This document shows, piece by piece, positions 1 to 5,147 of a DNA stretch of 6,708 nt (positions are counted from its first letter, which is position 1; each line of letters opens with the position of its first letter). The position numbers and the translations under genes were made by a program. The notes under the pieces are model-generated. The model did no database searches and was not told the DNA's origin. It worked only from the letters and a program-made list of their open reading frames with translations. The stretch covers positions 1 through 6,708 of the forward strand of contig JAKAHF010000131.1 in NCBI GenBank assembly GCA_021815245.1, in the 5' to 3' direction. This DNA is from Actinomycetes bacterium (lineage in GTDB: Bacteria; Actinomycetota; Thermoleophilia; RBG-16-64-13).

Positions 1-446
1 GAAACCGCTGGGGCGAGGCCGCAGGCGCCGAAGCACCGGGCCACTTCGAGCGAGAACATGCGGTCCTCGGTCGTCTCGCCCACGTCGATGCCGAGTCTCT
101 CCTTGATGGCCTCGAGTACCTGAAGGCCGCCGCGCACGTAGCAGGCGGTGCCCAGGCAGACGCGGATGAGATGCTTGCCCCTCGGAACGGTGGAGAAGAA
201 CGAATAGAAGCTGACTACGCCCGCCACCTCGCTGTACGACTTGCCGAGGCCTAGAGCGATGTGCTTGAGAGCGACCTCGGGTAGGTACCCGAAGATGCCC
301 TGAGCCAACTGTAGAACGGGAATCAGTCCTCCCGCCTTGCCTTTGTAGCCCTCGATGACTTCATCGAGCCGGGCGAGAAGCTCCTCTTCGGAGGCTTCTT
401 CGCAGCCCGGGCAGCTACCTCCCTGTTTCTCACTGTTCTCGGTCAT
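1..446 (-). CDS. hydC: NuoE/HydC-type [2Fe-2S] subunit of an NAD-linked [FeFe]-hydrogenase (partial, C-terminus beyond the window)
   Basis: This is a thioredoxin-like [2Fe-2S] subunit of the NuoE family, the 24-kDa partner that passes electrons alongside the NuoF-like flavoprotein. The 148 visible residues include the four expected cluster cysteines: C97 and C102 in VCLGTACYVRG, and C138 and C142 in RCFGACGLAP. An N-terminal helical region (about residues 20-85) with the family-typical GYLPE and VVSFYSFF stretches precedes them. Only a short C-terminal tail should be missing, since family members are usually about 150-170 aa. The start is ATG at 446, 2 nt after the stop of the upstream ATPase gene, with an AAGGGAG ribosome site (455-461) 8 nt away. 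The context (Rex, PHP, DRTGG, hydrogenase-like sensor) points to the HydC/HndA subunit of a multimeric [FeFe]-hydrogenase rather than complex I; this is inferred, because the NuoF-like and HydA genes would lie beyond position 1. An extra CPGC motif at residues 12-15 is not one of the usual ligands. Confidence 0.93.
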   Translation of the reverse strand, partial: MTENSEKQGGSCPGCEEASEEELLARLDEVIEGYKGKAGGLIPVLQLAQGIFGYLPEVALKHIALGLGKSYSEVAGVVSFYSFFSTVPRGKHLIRVCLGTACYVRGGLQVLEAIKERLGIDVGETTEDRMFSLEVARCFGACGLAPAV

Positions 447-448
447 AC

Positions 449-961
449 TCACGACTCCCTTGTAGGTTGTTGCCTTTCCGATCTGTACTCCGCCAGACGC
501 GCAGCCGCCTGGCGAGGAGAGGCCCGTAGCAGGGGTGGATCGAACCGGTCGCCGGTGAGGCTGACCGCGAACTCGATCTCGGGATTGGTCATGGCCATGA
601 GAAAGACGCTCTGGCCCACGTCGCCAAGCGGGGGACGGTCGAGGTGGTCGAGCGACATCCACGTCTCGACGCGCACACCCCCCAGCGCCGGCGACTCGCC
701 TATGGTGAGATCACCGCCGGCGGCTTCGGCCTCCTCTTTGAAGAGGCTGAGACCGAGTCCGGTCTTCTTGCCCGGCTTGGTCGTGTAGAAGGGGTCGAGC
801 GTCTGTTCTGGAGTGGCCGAGAGCCCGCAGCCGTCGTCGTCGACGACCAGACGCAGCTCGTCTGAAGTCTCGTCGATGCGGAGGGCGACGTCGATGTGCG
901 CGGCTCCCGCCCGAATGGAGTTCTCGAGTATCTCGAGCAGATAGAGCGAGATGTCATGCAT
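449..961 (-). CDS. Free-standing GHKL (histidine-kinase-like) ATPase domain protein
   Basis: This 170-aa protein is essentially one HATPase_c domain. The N-box is EILENSIRAGA (N14), the G1 box is DDDGCG (D42-G46), the F-box-like segment is DPFYTTK (56-62), and the G2 box is TGLGLSL (67-73). No histidine phospho-acceptor (HisKA) domain, receiver domain, sensor domain or membrane segment is visible, so it is not a conventional two-component kinase. It may bind ATP and act on a partner protein, as anti-sigma-factor kinases do; the target is unknown. Residues about 105-170 form a tail beyond the ATPase fold that I cannot assign. The ATG at 961 overlaps the end of the PHP gene by 8 nt and has a GGAGG ribosome site (969-973) 7 nt upstream, so translation is probably coupled. 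Small ATPases of this type are known neighbours of NuoE-like hydrogenase subunits in anaerobes, which matches the next gene here. Confidence 0.88.
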   Translation of the reverse strand: MHDISLYLLEILENSIRAGAAHIDVALRIDETSDELRLVVDDDGCGLSATPEQTLDPFYTTKPGKKTGLGLSLFKEEAEAAGGDLTIGESPALGGVRVETWMSLDHLDRPPLGDVGQSVFLMAMTNPEIEFAVSLTGDRFDPPLLRASPRQAAARLAEYRSERQQPTRES

Positions 962-1715
962 CGACGACCCTCCGTCCGTCGCGCTCCGCGAGAGCGAGCG
1001 CGAGCTCGGAGAAGGTCGGCTCGGCGAGCAGCAGTTGGGTGCAGGTCGCCCCGATCTCTTCTGTGTAGTGACTATCGGAGCCCTTTGTGACAGGGAGCCC
1101 GAGGGCCGTGTACTTGTCGAGGGTCTCGGGCTTGCGGGCGGCGTGCTTCGAAAGTTCGATGGCGTCGAACTTCGCCTCGGGCGGAAAGAAGCCCAGCTGG
1201 CTGAACACGCTGAAGGCCTTGCGATCGACGTGAGCCGCGATGGCGAGGCCGCCGGCCGAGTGGATGAGACTCACGGTCTCGCTCAGATCGAGCGGCGTGG
1301 CCCAGGCGAGCGTGGCCGTCTCGCACGCTGTCTCCGCACCCTCGGCGTCGAGCAGTTGCTGATCGCCGAAGAACGAGTAGTACTGGGTGTCGGCGCTGCC
1401 GAGCAGGTCGCGCAGTGTGGTACTCACCGTTTCGGCCGAGTCCACGTCGGGAAAGAGGCCGAGAACGTGCACTTCTTCGACCGAGGTGATCTCCATGCCG
1501 GCGATCACCGTGAGCGGCGCACCCAGATCTACGGCGGCCTGCTGAACGGCTCTGACGTTGCCGGCGGAGTTGTGGTCTGACACGGCGATCATGTCAAGTC
1601 CCCGGTCCACGGCCCAGGCGACGATGGCCGGAGGAGTCATGTCCTCCGACCCGCACGGCGAGAGCGCCGTGTGCAGGTGCAGGTCTGCCCGGTAGAGCTT
1701 CAGCTCGGTGCTCAT
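954..1715 (-). CDS. PHP-domain metal-dependent phosphoesterase
   Basis: This 253-aa protein belongs to the PHP family (polymerase and histidinol phosphatase fold), whose members hydrolyse phosphoester bonds with a multinuclear metal centre. The metal-ligand motifs are all visible: DLHLHT (D11, H13, H15), SDHNS (D47, H48), GMEIT (E75), EVHVLG (H83), AAHVDR (H162) and GSDSH (D214, H216). The site therefore looks intact and the enzyme is predicted to be active and cytoplasmic. The substrate is unknown; in this setting a phosphorylated small signal or cofactor is possible, but that is inference. An in-frame TGA lies 12 codons upstream, which supports the ATG at 1715. Its ribosome site is weak, a GGAG only 3 nt from the start. 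A 7-codon micro-ORF in the same frame fills the gap from the DRTGG gene. PHP proteins with the same DLHLHT...LSPCG opening are characteristic of [FeFe]-hydrogenase operons. Confidence 0.92.
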   Translation of the reverse strand: MSTELKLYRADLHLHTALSPCGSEDMTPPAIVAWAVDRGLDMIAVSDHNSAGNVRAVQQAAVDLGAPLTVIAGMEITSVEEVHVLGLFPDVDSAETVSTTLRDLLGSADTQYYSFFGDQQLLDAEGAETACETATLAWATPLDLSETVSLIHSAGGLAIAAHVDRKAFSVFSQLGFFPPEAKFDAIELSKHAARKPETLDKYTALGLPVTKGSDSHYTEEIGATCTQLLLAEPTFSELALALAERDGRRVVDA

Positions 1716-1748
1716 CTTCTCCGGTGGTCCGCTGCCACATCCCGTTGC

Positions 1749-1772
1749 TCAGTTCTTCTCCTCGGCGCTCAT
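1749..1772 (-). other. Seven-codon micro-ORF between the DRTGG and PHP genes (MSAEEKN-stop)
   Basis: ATG at 1772 overlaps the DRTGG stop as ATGA (1769-1772), and a GGGGGAG ribosome site (1779-1785) sits 6 nt upstream. After seven codons the frame stops at TGA (1749-1751), in the same frame as the PHP gene that begins 57 nt further on. The first 18 nt match the first 18 nt of the PHP gene at 15 positions. It could be the former PHP start cut off by a nonsense change, a small duplication, or a coupling leader that delivers ribosomes to the poorly served ATG at 1715. A functional peptide is unlikely. Confidence 0.35.
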
Positions 1773-2122
1773 GCGGCGCTCCCCCGCAGCCCCAACTGGT
1801 AGAGCCTGCCGGCCAACTCGAAGGTGTCGGCCTTGGAGCCCAGCAGCACCAGCCCTTCTTCGGCGGCTCGTTCGACAACATCGTCGTCGGGGCGTCGGCC
1901 GCACGAGAAGATCACGGCGGAGAGGCCCGCGTGGCTCGCCACCGCGATGACGTTGAGGTGCACCTGCAGCGTGATCAGAATGCCGCCGGCCGGCGCATTG
2001 GCCAGCACGTCGCTGAGGAGGTCTGACGCGTAGCCGCCGGTGACATCGCCCTTGGCGGCCCCGGCCCCATCGGGAGTGAGCTCTTCGAGTGCCAGCTCGC
2101 TCACCAGATCTTGAAGTGTCAT
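1769..2122 (-). CDS. Small free-standing DRTGG-like domain protein
   Basis: This 117-aa protein consists almost entirely of a DRTGG-like domain (about residues 12-112). The family pattern appears as DVTGGYASDLLSDVL (26-40), ILITLQVHLNVIAVA (48-62), a central strand AVIFSCG (69-75) and a C-terminal LLGSKADTFELAGRLYQLGL (93-112). Such domains also occur in phosphotransacetylases and CBS-DRTGG pyrophosphatases, where they have a ligand-binding or regulatory role; no catalytic residues are evident here. The ATG at 2122 overlaps the preceding stop as ATGA (2119-2122), with a strong AAGGAGG ribosome site (2133-2139) 10 nt upstream. The reading frame stays open further upstream, but that part lies inside the preceding gene and lacks family similarity, so this start is preferred. 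It is the second DRTGG-like domain in the operon, the first being fused to Rex, so the two may pair or bind the same ligand (inference). Confidence 0.87.
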   Translation of the reverse strand: MTLQDLVSELALEELTPDGAGAAKGDVTGGYASDLLSDVLANAPAGGILITLQVHLNVIAVASHAGLSAVIFSCGRRPDDDVVERAAEEGLVLLGSKADTFELAGRLYQLGLRGSAA

Positions 2123-3888
2123 CGCTCGACGACCTCCTTGTTCTCGATCACGATGTAGGGGCACAGCTCGACGCGTGCCCGTCCCATGACGACGTCTTCT
2201 GCCAGTGCCGAACAGGTGGCGGCGCCGCAGGCGCCGCAGTCCCGGCCGGGCAGTGATTGGATGATCTCTTGCATGCGGGCGAGCTTCTGAATGGCCTTGC
2301 CCATGTCGGGGTCGAGACGGATGCCCGGTCGCGGCACGAATGGTCTCCTCCGCGGCACGGTGGCGGCGGGCACCAGGTCGACCGCCGTGCGCCCCTGCTT
2401 CCAGCGGCGGGAGGCCACATGATGGTCCTCGGGTAGGAGCGGAGAGCCGAAGCAGCCGCCTTCGCACGCGTAGGGCTCGATGGCGTTGATGTCGTCGAGC
2501 AGGCCGTTCTCGATGCCTTCGAGCACCGAGATGACGTGGTTGACGCCGGTGACGGTGAGCACCGCCTCACCCTCTATGGCCGAGAAGCGCGAGCCGGCGC
2601 CCCAGCGTGACTCGGTGCCCGTGCCGCCGAAGGCCGCCTCGAGGGCGGCATCGTCGTCTCCGGGCTCATCCATCGGTTCGCCGGTCAGATCTGAGCGGCT
2701 CACGGCTACACCGGCCGCCAAGGCGGAACGTCCGTTGGCGCGGGTCGCGCCGGCGGCGCCACCGGCGCCAGCGCCTCCGCTCGTTCTGCCGGTCAACTGC
2801 TCCATCACTGCTTGGCGCACCACGCCGGGCGGCAGATACTCGGCCTCGGCGACCTGTTTGTCGCCGTCGCCGTCGGCGCCCTGGGTGTGCGTGAGCAGAG
2901 CCGAGCGCTGGCTCGGGCACGAGACCACATAGGCCACGCGCCGGTCACCGTAGGTGGCCTGCACGGCCTCGAAGGGCGAATCGTAGGGAGCCAGGTAGTG
3001 CACCAGCGACGGGAACTTCAGCTCGATGAGATTGACGATAGCCGGGCACGCGGGCACGATCACCGGCCGGGTCTCGGCGGCGAGCAGCCCGGCGGCGTTG
3101 CGTAGCGCCTCCTCGAAGGGGGCGGTGCTGATGACGTCGGCGAAACCCAAACCCCGCAGGGCGGCCAGCACCTGCGCCGGCCGGTATTTCGAGCCGCACC
3201 CGGCAAGCAGGGCCGGGGGCACCACCAGCAGCATCTCGTCGCGATTCTTGAGGTCGTCGAGTGACGCGTACTCGTCGCGGATGCTGAGAGCCTCGCTCGG
3301 GCAGGTGCCCACGCATTCGGCGCACTCGATGCAGAGGTGCTCGAGCACGCTCGGGCGCCCGGAGCGCACGCGCATGGCCTGCGTCGGGCACGCGCGAAGG
3401 CAGGCCCGGCAGTCGCGGCATTTGTCGGCCGAGGCATAGAGCGATCCGACTCGAGCCGCCCGTGTGCTCTCGGGCTGCAGGTAGACGGTGAAGCTGACTC
3501 TCGTGCCCTCGCCCATGCGCGAGGTGATGCGCAGGCGGTCGCTGTTGCGCTTGATATTGGGTAGACCCATGCCGGCCCCGAAACCGAGGGCCCGCGCTTC
3601 GGCGCTGGCCGTGGAATACCCTTCGACCATGGCCTGCTCCACGTCGGGGATGCCCGGACCGTTGTCGATGACGTTGACATCTATCTGGGTGTCAGAAAGG
3701 CATGCTTCGAGCCGGCCGCCGACCGAATGGATGACCACGTTCATCTCGGCCTCGTAGGCCGCGATCATGGTGCGCCTGATGGCGTCGGCCTCGGCTCCGA
3801 TCAGTTTGAGGTGCTCCTTGATGGAACGCGAAGCCGCTCCCGCCCGGCGGAAGTCATTGCTGGCGATGTCGTAAGAAACGAACTCCAT
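2119..3888 (-). CDS. GHKL ATPase / 2x[4Fe-4S] ferredoxin / degenerate [FeFe]-hydrogenase-like sensor fusion protein
   Basis: This 589-aa cytoplasmic multidomain protein begins with an anti-sigma/GHKL-type ATPase (1-138; N-box around N50, DNGPG at 75-79, glycine-rich GFGAGMGL at 102-109). Two CxxCxxCxxxC ferredoxin motifs follow (C157/160/163/167 and C186/189/192/196). Next comes a region resembling the catalytic domain of [FeFe]-hydrogenases (about 218-490), with C281 in PACPA, C324 in VSCPS, and C475/C479 in ACEGGC. A C-terminal Fe-S motif of the PF04060 kind closes it (C551, C554, C559, C576). The hydrogenase-like part keeps four cysteines equivalent to the H-cluster [4Fe-4S] ligands, but the proton-transfer cysteine is alanine (A280) and the lysine of the second motif is absent. 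It is therefore probably a redox or H2 sensor rather than an enzyme. A low-complexity Ala/Gly/acidic insert lies at about 368-430. ATG at 3888 overlaps the rex stop as TGATG; TTG at 3891 would add one residue. Confidence 0.87.
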   Translation of the reverse strand: MEFVSYDIASNDFRRAGAASRSIKEHLKLIGAEADAIRRTMIAAYEAEMNVVIHSVGGRLEACLSDTQIDVNVIDNGPGIPDVEQAMVEGYSTASAEARALGFGAGMGLPNIKRNSDRLRITSRMGEGTRVSFTVYLQPESTRAARVGSLYASADKCRDCRACLRACPTQAMRVRSGRPSVLEHLCIECAECVGTCPSEALSIRDEYASLDDLKNRDEMLLVVPPALLAGCGSKYRPAQVLAALRGLGFADVISTAPFEEALRNAAGLLAAETRPVIVPACPAIVNLIELKFPSLVHYLAPYDSPFEAVQATYGDRRVAYVVSCPSQRSALLTHTQGADGDGDKQVAEAEYLPPGVVRQAVMEQLTGRTSGGAGAGGAAGATRANGRSALAAGVAVSRSDLTGEPMDEPGDDDAALEAAFGGTGTESRWGAGSRFSAIEGEAVLTVTGVNHVISVLEGIENGLLDDINAIEPYACEGGCFGSPLLPEDHHVASRRWKQGRTAVDLVPAATVPRRRPFVPRPGIRLDPDMGKAIQKLARMQEIIQSLPGRDCGACGAATCSALAEDVVMGRARVELCPYIVIENKEVVER

Positions 3889-4985
3889 CAAGTACGCTTT
3901 TCACGCCCTTCGGCGAGGAGGTGGTAGATCTGGCCGCAGGTCTGAAACACCCCGGCAGGCGAGACCATGAGCATGGTGCCGTTCTCGACCGCGAGATCGA
4001 TGACCTCGTGCCCGGGGTCGACTCCGTCGACGAAGCAGATGCCCGGCACTTCCATGAGTTCGGCCACGCGTACCATCTGTAGATTGGCCAGGTTGGTGAC
4101 GAGGAGTGTCTTGTCGGACGCCTCGTTGAGCAGATCGCTCACGCGGTCGCCGGCGTAGATGCGGGCGATCTCGGCTTCGTCGCCGACGCCCGGCGTGAGC
4201 ACGCGGGCGCCGATCTTCTGCGCGAGCTCGGGCAGTTTCATCTGGGCTCCCGCGAGCAGGGTGTCGATGGTCTGGATCATCGGATCCATGACCGCCGCGG
4301 AGCCGTTCTCGTGGGCGTTCTCGGCTCCGTTGTCGGGGGCGCCTCCGGCGGTGTCTTGCCGTGCGAAGAAGGCGGCCGACTCGAGGGCCGAGGTGATGTC
4401 CATATGGTCGACGAACACCTCGTCGGGCACCCGCAGCGGAATGGCGGTGAAGTCGACGATGCTCCGCACGCCCGCCCGCACCAGAGCCTCGGCCGCGACC
4501 TGGCCCGTTTCGGGCGGAACGGCGAGAATGGCGATGCGGATGCCCATCTCGCGCACCACGCGCTCGACATCGTCCATGCTGTACACGGGGCAATCTTCGA
4601 TGGTGGTGCCGATCAGGGCGGGATTGGTGTCGAAACCCACCGCGATGCGCAGGAGGGGCCGGCGGCCGGCGAAGTGGGCGAGCACCGACTGTCCGAGGCG
4701 GCCGAGGCCGACCAGCGCGACGTCCTGCCGGCTGGTGCCGTCGAGCAACCTCTCTATACTGGCCAGGCAGGTGCCCACCTCGTAGCCCCTGTTGGGACTG
4801 CCCGAATAGCCGATCACCATGAAGTCGCGACGCACCTGGGTGGCGCTGACTCCGGCCAGGTGAGCGAGCTGATGGGAGTAGATGCTGACCGTACCGGAGG
4901 CTCTCAGGTCGTCGAGCAGCCTCCGGTAGAGGCTGAGCCTTCCTACCGTCTTACGAGATACGACGGGCTTGGCGCTGGACGCCAT
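3888..4985 (-). CDS. rex: Redox-sensing transcriptional repressor Rex with fused C-terminal DRTGG-like domain
   Basis: This is a 365-aa protein, against about 210 aa for ordinary Rex. Residues 1-84 are the winged-helix DNA-binding domain, with the typical VSATQVRRDFMVIGYSG (46-62) and RGYEV (66-70). Residues 87-200 are the NAD(H)-binding Rossmann fold (GLGRLG at 93-98, FDTNP at 118-122, LAVPPE at 154-159, DFTAIPLRVP at 178-187). Residues 201-209 start the C-terminal swap helix (LESAAFFAR). After a linker (210-232) comes a DRTGG-like domain (about 247-360) with IYAGDRVSDLLNEA (276-289), LLVTNLANLQMVRVAEL (294-310), ICFVDGVDPGHEVIDLA (316-332) and MVSPAGVFQTCGQIYHL (340-356). Rex binds operators when NADH/NAD+ is low and leaves DNA when NADH rises. 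Here it leads the hydrogenase-type operon and is probably autoregulated through two operator-like sites upstream. The ribosome site is GGAAGGTAGG-like, 3 nt before the ATG at 4985. What the added domain senses is unknown. Confidence 0.93.
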   Translation of the reverse strand: MASSAKPVVSRKTVGRLSLYRRLLDDLRASGTVSIYSHQLAHLAGVSATQVRRDFMVIGYSGSPNRGYEVGTCLASIERLLDGTSRQDVALVGLGRLGQSVLAHFAGRRPLLRIAVGFDTNPALIGTTIEDCPVYSMDDVERVVREMGIRIAILAVPPETGQVAAEALVRAGVRSIVDFTAIPLRVPDEVFVDHMDITSALESAAFFARQDTAGGAPDNGAENAHENGSAAVMDPMIQTIDTLLAGAQMKLPELAQKIGARVLTPGVGDEAEIARIYAGDRVSDLLNEASDKTLLVTNLANLQMVRVAELMEVPGICFVDGVDPGHEVIDLAVENGTMLMVSPAGVFQTCGQIYHLLAEGREKRT

Positions 4986-5021
4986 GTGCCTACCTTCCGT
5001 CCTATACCAAGACGCTATACA

Positions 5022-5050
5022 TTCCGAAGTCTATTCGTTACGGATATAAC
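5022..5050 (+). promoter_or_regulatory. Candidate rightward promoter A, overlapping Rex operator 1
   Basis: TATAAC (5045-5050; 5/6 to the -10 consensus) lies 17 nt after a weak TTCCGA (5022-5027; 3/6 to the -35 consensus). Its -10 box is inside Rex operator 1, so Rex would repress it. It would leave a leader of about 90 nt before the TM1266-like gene. It competes with promoter B. Confidence 0.33.
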
Positions 5051-5052
5051 AA
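5035..5052. promoter_or_regulatory. Candidate Rex operator 1
   Basis: The 18-mer TCGTTACGGATATAACAA fits the Rex operator form TTGTTA-N6-TAACAA: the right half is exact and the left half matches at 5 of 6 positions. It overlaps a rightward -10 candidate (TATAAC, 5045-5050) and the leftward -10 candidate, so bound Rex could block transcription both ways. The assignment rests on the motif and on the adjacent rex gene; binding is inferred. Confidence 0.62.
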
Positions 5053-5072
5053 CGTCGTTACGCGATTCACAA
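5043..5072 (-). promoter_or_regulatory. Candidate leftward sigma-70-type promoter of the rex operon
   Basis: On the minus strand, TTGTGA (5072-5067; 4/6 to TTGACA) is followed after 18 nt by TATATC (5048-5043; 4/6 to TATAAT), or after 17 nt by TTATAT. The -35 falls in candidate Rex operator 2 and the -10 in operator 1. It would give a leader of about 50 nt before the rex ATG. The boxes are imperfect, so confidence is moderate. Confidence 0.42.
5055..5072. promoter_or_regulatory. Candidate Rex operator 2
   Basis: The 18-mer TCGTTACGCGATTCACAA has an exact TTCACAA right half, as in TTGTGAA-N4-TTCACAA operators, and a weaker left half. It is identical to operator 1 at 13 of 18 positions, including the first eight. 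The centres are 20 bp apart, about two helical turns, so two Rex dimers would sit on the same DNA face. It covers the -35 candidate of the leftward operon. Confidence 0.52.
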
Positions 5073-5080
5073 TTTACTCT

Positions 5081-5108
5081 TCGTCAAGAGCCGCGTCAAA
5101 TGTAAAAT
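5081..5108 (+). promoter_or_regulatory. Candidate rightward promoter B of the TM1266-like gene
   Basis: TCGTCA (5081-5086; 4/6 to the -35 consensus) and TAAAAT (5103-5108; 5/6 to the -10 consensus) are separated by 16 nt. The start point would be near 5115, giving a leader of about 30 nt. Candidate Rex operator 2 ends 8 nt upstream of the -35. A 6-bp inverted repeat (AGAGCC 5087-5092, GGCTCT 5109-5114) brackets the spacer and -10 and could be a further operator. Confidence 0.4.
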
Positions 5109-5147
5109 GGCTCTGGAAGCGGATATCAACCGTTCAGAGGAGGAGTC

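Larger units (their letters stand above)
4986..5147. promoter_or_regulatory. Divergent intergenic control region between rex and the TM1266-like gene
   Basis: This is the only sizeable non-coding stretch in the window, and its centre (about 5000-5110) is clearly richer in A and T than the flanking genes. Both transcription units must start here. It contains two tandem Rex-operator-like sites, leftward and rightward promoter candidates, a 6-bp inverted repeat (5087-5092 with 5109-5114), and a direct repeat of CTATAC (5002-5007 and 5015-5020). I see no RNA gene or intrinsic terminator. Confidence 0.8.

Noticed and set aside
449..961. Free-standing ATPase as a two-component sensor histidine kinase
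   Set aside because: Only the ATP-binding domain is present; there is no HisKA histidine, sensor domain or membrane segment and no response-regulator gene in the window.
2123..2467. Upstream in-frame extension of the small DRTGG gene
   Set aside because: It would lie entirely within the ATPase/Fe-S fusion gene in another frame, is Arg-rich and unlike the family, whereas ATG at 2122 has an AAGGAGG site and ATGA coupling.
2119..3888. Fusion protein as the catalytic [FeFe]-hydrogenase HydA
   Set aside because: The proton-transfer cysteine and motif-2 lysine are absent and motif 3 lacks its GGG tail, so enzymatic H2 turnover is not supported by the sequence.
3889..3891. TTG start for the ATPase/Fe-S fusion protein
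   Set aside because: The adjacent ATG at 3888 forms a TGATG stop-start overlap with rex and is the more common start type; the TTG would add only one residue.
4311..5105. A 264-codon plus-strand frame opposite rex
   Set aside because: It runs antisense through clear Rex motifs and across the divergent promoter, has no family similarity and no ribosome site.
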